NCBI GenBank assembly: GCA_018725205.1
Contig: QLUB01000043.1
Span: forward strand, 1-13,623
Reading direction: 5' to 3'
Length of the DNA stretch: 13,623 nt
From: a candidate division NPL-UPA2 bacterium
GTDB lineage: Bacteria > Bacillota > UBA994
The number at the start of each line of letters is the position of its first letter. The stretch's first letter is position 1. A model generated the notes under the pieces. It was given only the letters and a program-made list of their open reading frames with translations, ran no database searches and had not been told where the DNA came from. The position numbers and the translations under genes were made by a program. Shown here piece by piece: positions 7,480 through 13,623 of this stretch.

Positions 7480-8523
7480 CTATGTTGCTTGAACCGAACG
7501 CAGCTTCAGCGCATCCACGAAATGGCAGGCAGCAAAGTGTCCCCCGCCTACATTGCGGTACACCGGGGTTTCTGCCTTGCACACTTCCTTCGCGTAGTGA
7601 CAACGCGGGTGAAAACTGCAACCTGAAGGCGGCCTCGTTGGACTAGGCACATCACCCGTGAGCTCAATAAGGTCAGCTCTGTAGCCTGGATCCGGAACAG
7701 GGATAGCGGATAGGAGCGCTTCGGTGTAGGGATGTCTTGGGTTTTCGAACACCTCTTCCGTATCGGCCAGTTCCACAATCTTCCCCAGATACATCACCGC
7801 GACGCGGTCGCTAATATGCTTGACCACTGAGAGATTGTGAGCAACAAAGAGAAAGGTCAAACCATACTCTGCTTGTAAGTCTTCCAGCAGATTTAAGACT
7901 TGCGCTTGGATCGATACGTCAAGCGCGGATACCGGTTCATCCGCCACAATCAGTCGCGGACCTAGCGCCAGCGCGCGAGCGATACCTATCCTCTGCCGCT
8001 GACCCCCAGAAAACTCATGTGGGTAGTGTTTCATGTAGTGTGCGCGCAGCCCGACCGCGCCTAGAAGCTTAGCCACTCGATCCTGTAACTCGCTGCCGCG
8101 GGCTACACCATGGATAGTTAGCGGTTCCCCTACGATTGCTCCTACCGTCATCCGCGGGTTCAACGAGGAGTAGGGGTCCTGAAATATTATCTGCATTTCG
8201 CGTCGCAGCGCTTTCATCTCACGCGGCGTGGCTTTTGTGACCTCCACGAGCTTAGGCGGCTCACCCTCAGCCGAGAGGACTTTGCTGCGAAACAATACGC
8301 TGCCTGCCGTCGGCTCCAACAAGCGCAGGATTGACTTCCCCAGAGTGGTCTTCCCGCAACCGCTCTCGCCTACCAGACCCAAAGTCTCGCCATCCTTAAC
8401 ATGCAGACTCACGCCGTCAACCGACTTCACAGGTATCGCTTGGCTTTTGAACATCCCCTGCTGCACGGCAAAGTGCTTTTTCAAATCGCTTACTTGCAGC
8501 AGAACTTCCGCTGATTGCATCAT
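7480..8523 (-). CDS. oppF: Oligopeptide ABC transporter ATP-binding protein, OppF/DppF type
   Basis: This 347-residue cytoplasmic ATPase couples ATP hydrolysis to import through the OppBC pore as partner of the OppD-type protein. Seen in order: Walker A GESGCGKT (residues 52-59), Q-loop IIFQDPYSSLNPR, signature FSGGQRQR, Walker B LIVADEPVSALD and H-loop FVAHNLSVV. The C-terminal oligopeptide-transporter extension (TGDVPSPTRPPSGC...) carries four cysteines spaced C-x5-C-x6-C-x17-C. ATG at 8523 is preferred because GGGGGA (8536-8531) lies 7 bases upstream; a GTG at 8541, directly after the oppD stop, is the alternative. A stretch between Walker A and the Q-loop (LSAEGEPPKLVEVTKATPRE) is somewhat long but still in range for the family. 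It is co-transcribed with oppD upstream and cupin A downstream. Confidence 0.93.
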   Translation of the reverse strand: MMQSAEVLLQVSDLKKHFAVQQGMFKSQAIPVKSVDGVSLHVKDGETLGLVGESGCGKTTLGKSILRLLEPTAGSVLFRSKVLSAEGEPPKLVEVTKATPREMKALRREMQIIFQDPYSSLNPRMTVGAIVGEPLTIHGVARGSELQDRVAKLLGAVGLRAHYMKHYPHEFSGGQRQRIGIARALALGPRLIVADEPVSALDVSIQAQVLNLLEDLQAEYGLTFLFVAHNLSVVKHISDRVAVMYLGKIVELADTEEVFENPRHPYTEALLSAIPVPDPGYRADLIELTGDVPSPTRPPSGCSFHPRCHYAKEVCKAETPVYRNVGGGHFAACHFVDALKLRSVQAT

Positions 8524-8541
8524 CTTCTTCTCCCCCTTCAC

Positions 8542-9522
8542 TCAATACAAGAAGCAGGCAACTTGGTGCCCGGGGGCGACTTCTTTTAAGGCTGGATTTT
8601 CATGGTGGCAGCGTTCCATGGCATGGCGACACCGCGGTTGAAACCTACACCCAATAGGCATAGCCAGCGGGTCTGGCACTGTGCCTTCGATGGGGATTAG
8701 GCGGTGCTGTTTGGTGGCCAAAGAGGGGATAGAACTCATCAGCCCCTGGGTATAAGGGTGTTTGGTTTGATAGAAAACGTCATCAACACTCGCTCTTTCT
8801 ACAATTTGCCCTAGGTACATGACCATAACGTCATCCGCCATCGCGGCAATAACGCCCAAATCGTGTGTGATCAGCATCATGGCCATTTCAAATTTCTGGC
8901 GCAAATTGCGCATCAATTGGAGAACTTGGGCCTGAATCGTAACGTCAAGTGCTGTAGTTGGCTCATCCGCAATCAAGAGAGCGGGTCGGCATACCAACGC
9001 CATGGCGATCATCACCCGCTGGCGCATTCCGCCGGACAGTTGGTGCGGGTACTGGTGAATCCGCTCTTCCGGACTGGGAATTTCCACTGCCCGCAACATT
9101 TCAATGGTTTTTTGTCTGGCTTCCTTGCGGTTCACCCGTTGATGAAGCATGACCGCCTCCATAATTTGAAACCCAATTGTGTAGACCGGGTTTAAAGAAG
9201 TCATGGGCTCCTGAAAAATCATGGCAATTTCTTTCCCACGAATCGAACGATACACCTCACCCTTGGGATTCAGTTTGGCTAGGTCGATAGTCTTGTCTGC
9301 GCCGTGATACAAAATTTCTCCTGCCGTTACTGCACCGGCTGGTCCTTGAACCAGCCCCATAATCGAAAGAGCAGTTACCGATTTGCCGCATCCGCTCTCG
9401 CCAACGACGCCTAGCACTCGTCTAGGTTCGATGGAGAAACTAACGCCATCAACCGCTCGTACCACGCCTTCACCTGTTTTAAAGCACGTCTTCAGGTTGT
9501 TGACTTCTACTAATGGGCTCAC
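8542..9522 (-). CDS. oppD: Oligopeptide ABC transporter ATP-binding protein, OppD/DppD type
   Basis: This 326-residue ATPase is the first of the heterodimeric pair powering the transporter. Motifs seen: Walker A GESGCGKS (41-48), Q-loop Gln104 in MIFQEPMTSLNPV, signature LSGGMRQ (162-168), Walker B LLIADE (182-187) with TTALD following, and H-loop His220 in LITHDLG. The C-terminal peptide-transporter extension has cysteines at 292, 298, 305 and 323 (C-x5-C-x6-C-x17-C), the same spacing as in the OppF partner. The start is GTG at 9522, 7 bases after GAGGGAAG (9537-9530), which lies in the end of the cupin B gene; only 4 bases separate the two genes. It ends just before oppF. Substrate class (peptide, nickel or other) cannot be told from the ATPase. 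Confidence 0.93.
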   Translation of the reverse strand: MSPLVEVNNLKTCFKTGEGVVRAVDGVSFSIEPRRVLGVVGESGCGKSVTALSIMGLVQGPAGAVTAGEILYHGADKTIDLAKLNPKGEVYRSIRGKEIAMIFQEPMTSLNPVYTIGFQIMEAVMLHQRVNRKEARQKTIEMLRAVEIPSPEERIHQYPHQLSGGMRQRVMIAMALVCRPALLIADEPTTALDVTIQAQVLQLMRNLRQKFEMAMMLITHDLGVIAAMADDVMVMYLGQIVERASVDDVFYQTKHPYTQGLMSSIPSLATKQHRLIPIEGTVPDPLAMPIGCRFQPRCRHAMERCHHENPALKEVAPGHQVACFLY

Positions 9523-9526
9523 GCTG

Positions 9527-9985
9527 TCACTTCCCTCGCTGTATCATCTCTTCCATTTCGGTCGGAGACTTGGGAATGCGCTTGTTGGTCACGTATATGT
9601 CAATGAGTTCTGCGCGCGTATAGACCGGATGCTCGGGATGTGGCGGCGGAGACATAGCTACTATGAAACCTGCCGTTTCCTTGGCGTTGTTCTTCACAAC
9701 AAACGGTAACCCGGGTGCCAGCGGTACCACAAAAACTGTGTGTGGTTCTAGAACGACGGTCTCCTCACCGTGGGTAACCTCGATCACCCCACTCATCGTA
9801 TACACAACGCGCTCTAGTAACTCTTCTTCTTTTTCTCTGGCCGAACCCATGACAAACTCTACCCCCGGCAACAGATATGTCATGTTCATGTAAATGTTTT
9901 TACCAAACGCTAAGGGCCGGTACCACTCGGGACGATGGTCGAATCCTTCAACTTCTTTGACTTTGACAAATAAATCTTGCGTCAT
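9527..9985 (-). CDS. Small cupin-like protein B, between oppC and oppD
   Basis: This 152-residue soluble protein is closely related to cupin C upstream and cupin A downstream. In the 31-residue block from HRPEWYRP to VMG it matches C at 25 positions and A at 24 (my count). Further shared blocks are LERVVYTMSGVIEVTH, VVLEPHTVFVVP, PFVVKNN and SPPPHPE. The fold is inferred to be a single cupin barrel from the pattern of short strands with Gly and Pro turns. The metal-binding HxH and second-motif His are not in place. ATG at 9985 is preferred over the in-frame GTG at 9997, which lies in the ribosome binding site GAGGAG (10002-9997). That site overlaps the stop codon of cupin C, so the genes are translationally linked. 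Function is unknown; operon position ties it to the transporter or its substrate. Confidence 0.8.
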   Translation of the reverse strand: MTQDLFVKVKEVEGFDHRPEWYRPLAFGKNIYMNMTYLLPGVEFVMGSAREKEEELLERVVYTMSGVIEVTHGEETVVLEPHTVFVVPLAPGLPFVVKNNAKETAGFIVAMSPPPHPEHPVYTRAELIDIYVTNKRIPKSPTEMEEMIQRGK

Positions 9986-10001
9986 ATTGTAAGTCACTCC
10001 T

Positions 10002-10469
10002 CTATATTTTTTCGGGGTTAGCGATGAGTTGTTCCATTTCCTCCGCGGATTTTACGGGACGATTATTCTGTCTGTAGCGGGCTATCATTTCCTCACGCCG
10101 CTGTATATTCAGTTCCGGATGGGGCGGTGGTGAGTAACAAACGATGTAACTCGCTACTTCTGGGCCGTTATTCTTCACGGCAAATGGCGAGGTTGGCTCC
10201 AGTGGCACAATAAACGCAGTGTGCGGGTTGACAACGACAGTTTGACCAGCATGCGTGACCTCGATGGTTCCGGTCATGGTATAGATAACACGTTCCAGAC
10301 GTTCCGTACCTTCTAGATATTTCGGGCCGCCCATTACCAGCTCCACCCCCGGCAGCAGATAGGTCGTGTCCATGTAGATGTTTTCGCCATAGGCTAACGG
10401 TCTGTACCAATCGGGACGGTGATAGAGTCCCTCTACCTCTTTGAGTTTTACGAACAGCTCACTGGACAT
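10002..10469 (-). CDS. Small cupin-like protein C, directly after oppC
   Basis: This 155-residue soluble protein is the first of two adjacent cupin-like paralogues inserted between the permease and ATPase genes. It shows the family blocks KEVEGLYHRPDWYRPLAYG, YLLPGVELVMG, LERVIYTMTGTIEVTH, VVVNPHTAFIVP, PFAVKNN and SPPPHPE. Cupin metal ligands at the usual positions are missing. An ATG at 10490 is also in frame but sits over the ribosome binding site; ATG at 10469, 9 bases after GGAGT (10483-10479), is the likely start. The 13 bases GGAGTGACTTACA in front of this gene are repeated exactly in front of cupin B, a sign of tandem duplication. It begins 58 bases after oppC. No enzyme family could be assigned; a ligand-binding or isomerase role is possible. 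Confidence 0.8.
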   Translation of the reverse strand: MSSELFVKLKEVEGLYHRPDWYRPLAYGENIYMDTTYLLPGVELVMGGPKYLEGTERLERVIYTMTGTIEVTHAGQTVVVNPHTAFIVPLEPTSPFAVKNNGPEVASYIVCYSPPPHPELNIQRREEMIARYRQNNRPVKSAEEMEQLIANPEKI

Positions 10470-10527
10470 CTGTAAGTCACTCCTTTTCATATTCGGCCGT
10501 TCCCCGGCACCCTTGGGAATGCTAATT

Positions 10528-11367
10528 CTAACCCCTTTGTTCCGCCCGACGGGGATCGAGTGCGTCTCTTAAGCCATCACCGACCAGGTTAAAGCTTAAG
10601 ACCACCAGCATGATGGCTATGCCCGGATAGATGGCCAAATGCGGTGCCCGTAGTAGGAAGGGTCTCGCGTCGCTCAGCATTGATCCCCACTCTGGTGTGG
10701 GGGGTTGTGCACCCAGCCCCAAGAAACTCAAGCCGGCTGCAGCTAAGATAATACCGCCCATACCCAAAGTAGCCATGACCACTATGGGTGAGAAACAATT
10801 GGGCACTATATGGCGCGTTAGTATCACGAAATCGCTCGCACCGCTGGCTCTGGCTGCCTCCACATAGTCCTTCTGTTTCACGGCAAGGACTTGTCCGCGC
10901 ATAACTCGACAGTAGCTAGGCCAGCCTGTCATAGCCAAAGCAACCATCGCATTGAACAGGCCGGGCCCGAGCATCCCGGCTATGGCCATAGCCAGGATCA
11001 GTCCCGGGAAGGTCAATACCACGTCGGTGACTTGGCTAATAACACGGTCAGTTGTCCCACCGTAATACCCAGCCAGACTGCCTAGGGTACACCCCGTAAC
11101 CGATACAGTGCCCACTACGAATATTCCGGTGAGCAGCGAGACCCGGGTTCCGTAGAGGATTCGACTCAATATATCTCTCCCCAGTAAATCGGTGCCAAGC
11201 CAGTTGCTCGCACTTGAGGAACTCAGGGTGTTTCTGAGATTTTGATCCAGTGGATCGTATGGCGCAATAAATGGGGCAAACAGCGCAGACAATACAAATA
11301 GCGCGATGACTACAAGACCGATTCTTGCGAGCTTATCTTTAAGTAGGCGTCGTACTCCCTTGAGCAT
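10528..11367 (-). CDS. oppC: Oligopeptide ABC transporter permease, OppC/DppC type
   Basis: This 279-residue integral membrane protein forms half of the transmembrane channel. An N-terminal cytoplasmic stretch (LLKDKLARIG) leads to the first membrane helix. The conserved FAPYDP-like loop (APFIAPYDPLDQNL) and WLGTDLLGRDILSRILYGTRVSL are hallmarks of OppC/DppC. The remaining helices follow, with the EAA loop EAARASGASDFVILTRHIVPN that contacts the ATPases, and a C-terminal GDGLRDALDPR. The longer open frame from 11427 overlaps oppB, so ATG at 11367 is chosen: it has AGGAGGAG upstream, and that site overlaps the oppB stop codon (TAG 11386-11384). Tight spacing implies coupled translation with oppB. 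Confidence 0.92.
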   Translation of the reverse strand: MLKGVRRLLKDKLARIGLVVIALFVLSALFAPFIAPYDPLDQNLRNTLSSSSASNWLGTDLLGRDILSRILYGTRVSLLTGIFVVGTVSVTGCTLGSLAGYYGGTTDRVISQVTDVVLTFPGLILAMAIAGMLGPGLFNAMVALAMTGWPSYCRVMRGQVLAVKQKDYVEAARASGASDFVILTRHIVPNCFSPIVVMATLGMGGIILAAAGLSFLGLGAQPPTPEWGSMLSDARPFLLRAPHLAIYPGIAIMLVVLSFNLVGDGLRDALDPRRAEQRG

Positions 11368-11383
11368 ACCCTGCACTCTCCTC

Positions 11384-12316
11384 CTAATACCGTATGCGCG
11401 GGTCAAGGTAGACGTACAAGATGTCAACTAAAGTGTTTGCGGTGGTGATGGTCACGGCAAACATGAAAGTAACCCCTTGGACGACCACAAAATCGCGCGC
11501 AAAGATAGCAGTAACCATCATCCGCCCCATGCCGGGCCAAGCAAAAACCGTTTCCACAATCCCACTGCCACCCAAAGCAAAACCTAATTGCAGGCCAAGA
11601 ATAGTAATGACAGGTATCATGGCGCATTTCAGGGCATGCACCCATATTACTACACGCTCACTCAGTCCCTTGGCGCGCGCCGTGCGAATATAGTCCTCCT
11701 TGAGCACATCCAGCATACTCGACCTAATGAGCCTTGCGGAAAGAGCGGCCATACCGGTTCCCACAGTTAGAGCGGGGAGTATTAAATGGCGTAGCGTTCC
11801 GAAACCAAACACAGGCAGCCACCTTAGCTGCAAACCAAAAAGCAGCATAAGCAACAGAGCGAGCCAAAAACTCGGCATCGACAATCCAAGCAAAGAGCCA
11901 AAACGGGCCGCAGAATCGGCGATGGTGTTTTGCTTGGTGGCGGCAAGAATGCCCGCCGGGAAAGCAATCACTATAGCGACAACCATAGAAGCGAGTGCCA
12001 GCTGTATGGTGGCGCCAAAAGCGCTCCGCAACATTGTCGCGACTGGCAGTCCTGTCTGCATTGACTCCCCAAAGTCTCCGCGCAACATGTTCCTAACCCA
12101 AATCATGTATCGCACATGCGTAGGTTGATCAAACCCTAACCTGGCTCTCGTTTCGCTCAGCTGCTCAGGCGTAGGCGGCAACCCGCCAGCTTCCATAAGC
12201 ATTAAGAACACGGGATCTCCAGGGACCAAACTCAAGAGAAAGAAGACCACAATAGTAGCAAGCCACACTGTGGCAAAGGCAGCGCCTATCCTGCGTGAAA
12301 TGTATTTTCGTAACAC
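11384..12316 (-). CDS. oppB: Oligopeptide ABC transporter permease, OppB/DppB type
   Basis: This 310-residue membrane protein is the other half of the channel. The N-terminus LRKYISRRIGAAFATVWLATIVVFFLLSLVPGDP is the standard OppB opening, followed by ARLGFDQPTHVRYMIWVRNMLRGDFGES. Membrane helices follow with the EAA loop RTARAKGLSERVVIWVHALKCAMIPVI, and the C-terminal YVYLDPRIRY is typical. GTG at 12316 is taken as the start because GGAGG (12331-12327) lies 10 bases upstream and homology to the family begins there. An in-frame ATG at 12355 would add 13 unrelated residues. Immediately upstream, and in the same frame, is a truncated copy of the first 41 codons of another oppB. Confidence 0.92.
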   Translation of the reverse strand: MLRKYISRRIGAAFATVWLATIVVFFLLSLVPGDPVFLMLMEAGGLPPTPEQLSETRARLGFDQPTHVRYMIWVRNMLRGDFGESMQTGLPVATMLRSAFGATIQLALASMVVAIVIAFPAGILAATKQNTIADSAARFGSLLGLSMPSFWLALLLMLLFGLQLRWLPVFGFGTLRHLILPALTVGTGMAALSARLIRSSMLDVLKEDYIRTARAKGLSERVVIWVHALKCAMIPVITILGLQLGFALGGSGIVETVFAWPGMGRMMVTAIFARDFVVVQGVTFMFAVTITTANTLVDILYVYLDPRIRY

Positions 12317-12358
12317 TCCCCTGCAACCTCCATACTTGGATGCATCGGCATCCATAAC

Positions 12359-12484
12359 CTACATGAGGGTCAAAATTACCGCATCCCCCGGCAATAGCCG
12401 CGCCAGATAAAAGATGACGAAAGTCGCTACCCACAGGGTGATCAGTGCCATGGCCAGTCTCTGCATCACATACTTGCGCAACAT
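12359..12484 (-). pseudogene. Truncated second oppB (N-terminal 41 codons only)
   Basis: ATG at 12484 opens a 41-residue frame, MLRKYVMQRLAMALITLWVA then TFVIFYLARLLPGDAVILTLM, ending at TAG 12361-12359. It aligns along its whole length with the start of the intact OppB (LRKY, R-R/L, LWVAT/VWLAT, LLPGD/LVPGD) but is clearly divergent, so it is not a recent copy. The rest of a normal permease is missing. A purine-rich GAGGGTGGT precedes the ATG. The intact oppB follows in the same frame 42 bases on. It is most likely the remnant of a lost permease gene; a translated one-helix membrane peptide is an alternative. Confidence 0.65.
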
Positions 12485-12532
12485 ACCACTACCACCCTCA
12501 CTATATGCGGTATCTCTTACCCTGCCGGCGGT

Positions 12533-12552
12533 GGACGAGGAGGGACGAGGAG
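12533..12552. repeat. Tandem 10-base direct repeat
   Basis: GGACGAGGAG occurs twice in direct succession (12533-12542 and 12543-12552) in the gap between the solute-binding protein gene and the truncated oppB. It adjoins the inverted repeat at 12552-12582. No function is evident. Confidence 0.6.
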
Positions 12553-12582
12553 GGGGATAGAGACTATGTGGCAATATCCCCC
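12552..12582 (-). other. mRNA hairpin between the solute-binding protein gene and oppB
   Basis: GGGGGATA (12552-12559) and TATCCCCC (12575-12582) form a perfect 8-base inverted repeat with a 15-base loop, starting 11 bases past the stop of the solute-binding protein gene. There is no T-run after it on the minus strand, so it is not a standard intrinsic terminator. In transporter operons such hairpins are known to stabilise the upstream message, so that binding protein is made in excess over permease; that role is inferred here. Confidence 0.5.
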
Positions 12583-12593
12583 TTTAAACGTTA

Positions 12594-13623
12594 CTAACGC
12601 CGCCGCGGTCGCGGGACAAGATAAGTCGTGTCGAAGCGCTGTGCCCAAAGACTGCTATGGGGATTATACTCACGGACATATGCTCCAGAAGCATCGTACT
12701 CGATCATAAAGTTGATCGGAGCGAGTACGGCCTGCCTGTGGTACTCCCATTGAATCTGGCGGTAGAGGTCAAAACGGGTGGCCTGGTCAAAGGTGGCTGT
12801 CGCAACCTCAATGAGCATGTCCATCCTGTCGCCCATCCAAGTAACATTGGTGATACGGTTACTGGTATCAAGCCGGTGAGCGCGCCGCAGCAGGATCTCG
12901 CCGGTGCCGGACGCGATAATATTATGGACCAAAGCGATGTGGTGATCGCCTCTGTCTGTAGCCGTAAAGTAAGCGGCAGGCTCCAAAACAGTAATCTTCA
13001 TGTCTATACCGACGTCACGCATCATGTGCTGCACTGCCTCTGTGATTTGTCTGACCATGGCTGCGGTGCTACTGGCAAATAGATTTACTTGTAGCCGGAC
13101 GCCGTCGCGAGTGCGGATGCCATCGGCACCTATGGTACCCCAGCCGGCTTCGGTTAAGAGCTCTCGGGAGCGTGCCACGTTGAAGGCATAGCCTGGTGTC
13201 TGTCTGTAGATGGACCATGGCATCAGTGGAGTAATGAAGTTAGGGGCATATGCGCCGCCAATGCCGAGCAGAACGCCGTCAATAATAGCTTTGCGATCGA
13301 TGGCATGCGATATTGCTTGCCTCACTCGCACATCATTCACGGGCGCCCGGAATAAGTTAAATGACAGGTGCCTGACCATGGGTGGGTTAATCTGGTAGAC
13401 GGTAAAATCGCGGATAGCGCGCAGTCCTGCTACGTCGGGCATGGGCACACGAATGGCGATGTCTACCTCGCCGGTCTGCAGGGCGAGCATACGCGTGGTG
13501 TGATCCGGAATAATGCGGAAGCGAATCTGTTCGAGTATCGCCTGTTCGCCCCAGTAGGCGTCGTTACGCACCAGCGTGAGTTCCTGACCGGCGATGTGGC
13601 TCAAGTACTTGAAGGGCCCCGTG
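12594..13623 (-). CDS. C-terminal part of ABC transporter solute-binding protein, family 5 (OppA/DppA type)
   Basis: The frame is open from the right window edge to TAG at 12594 and encodes about 343 residues. It begins inside the protein at TGPFKYLSHIAGQELTLVRNDAYWGEQ, the conserved centre of SBP_bac_5 proteins. Family features follow: MLALQTGEVDIAIRVPM, RHLSFNLFRAPVNDVRVRQAISHAIDR, and FNVARSRELLTEAGW. The N-terminal part (signal sequence and the first lobe, probably 170-200 residues) lies outside the window. This is the extracellular binding protein that gives the transporter its substrate choice. It is followed by a hairpin, a truncated oppB and then the permease, cupin and ATPase genes on the same strand, making it the probable first gene of the operon. 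It is distinct from the orphan binding protein at 4131-5672. Confidence 0.9.
   Translation of the reverse strand, partial: TGPFKYLSHIAGQELTLVRNDAYWGEQAILEQIRFRIIPDHTTRMLALQTGEVDIAIRVPMPDVAGLRAIRDFTVYQINPPMVRHLSFNLFRAPVNDVRVRQAISHAIDRKAIIDGVLLGIGGAYAPNFITPLMPWSIYRQTPGYAFNVARSRELLTEAGWGTIGADGIRTRDGVRLQVNLFASSTAAMVRQITEAVQHMMRDVGIDMKITVLEPAAYFTATDRGDHHIALVHNIIASGTGEILLRRAHRLDTSNRITNVTWMGDRMDMLIEVATATFDQATRFDLYRQIQWEYHRQAVLAPINFMIEYDASGAYVREYNPHSSLWAQRFDTTYLVPRPRRR

Noticed and set aside
7442..7621. Upstream extension of the cupin A reading frame to 7621
   Set aside because: It overlaps the oppF coding end in another frame, has no family similarity and lacks a better ribosome binding site. Homology to cupins B and C starts at 7441.
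11368..11427. Longer oppC start at 11427
   Set aside because: It would overlap oppB and adds residues unlike OppC proteins. ATG at 11367 has a clear AGGAGGAG in front.
12317..12355. oppB start at ATG 12355, or read-through of TAG 12361 to fuse the remnant to oppB
   Set aside because: GGAGG at 12331-12327 points to GTG 12316, where family similarity begins. No stop-codon read-through signal is visible, and a fusion would duplicate the first helix.
12552..12582. Intrinsic terminator ending the solute-binding protein transcript
   Set aside because: On the minus strand the stem is followed by CTCCTCGT rather than a T-run, so complete termination is not supported.
1..13623. CRISPR array, tRNA, rRNA, insertion sequence or phage genes
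   Set aside because: No regularly spaced repeats, cloverleaf-type sequences, transposase or integrase motifs, or terminal inverted repeats were seen on either strand.

Overview
The window looks like a chromosomal segment of a Bacillota (Clostridia-like) bacterium. The reasons are strong GGAGG-type ribosome binding sites, frequent GTG/TTG starts, tightly packed co-directional genes, an M3B/PepF-type oligopeptidase, a CsoR-family repressor and histidine kinases with LytS-like membrane sensors. This placement is an inference from gene style, not a marker-based identification.

Left part (1-2277, minus strand): the 5' end of a gene with a LytS-type 5TM sensor runs off the left edge. It overlaps a membrane-bound PAS histidine kinase gene that is broken by a frameshift inside its second PAS domain. 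A divergent gene on the plus strand (2356-4134) encodes an M3-family zinc oligoendopeptidase and has a recognisable sigma-A type promoter. It converges on a minus-strand family 5 solute-binding protein gene (4131-5672) whose stop codon shares the same CTAG.

Middle (5815-6971, plus strand): an unrecognised exported protein is split by two frameshifts that cancel each other. It is followed by a complete CsoR-type repressor gene with the Cys36/His61/Cys65 metal triad and a perfect inverted repeat lying over its own promoter start.

Right part (6989-13623, minus strand): a peptide/nickel-type ABC transporter operon read right to left. The order is solute-binding protein (3' part only in the window), a truncated second oppB copy, intact oppB, oppC, two small cupin-like proteins, oppD, oppF and a third cupin-like protein. 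The three cupin-like proteins are clear paralogues inserted at two places among the transporter genes, and they seem to lack the usual cupin metal-binding histidines. I recognise no described role for this family, and the transporter-cupin cassette is the most interesting part of the window.

Functionally, the transporter could import oligopeptides or related ligands, and the PepF-type peptidase could hydrolyse them in the cytoplasm. The cupin-like proteins may bind or process the imported ligand. The frameshifts and the truncated oppB suggest either local gene decay or assembly/sequencing errors, and these cannot be told apart from the sequence alone.
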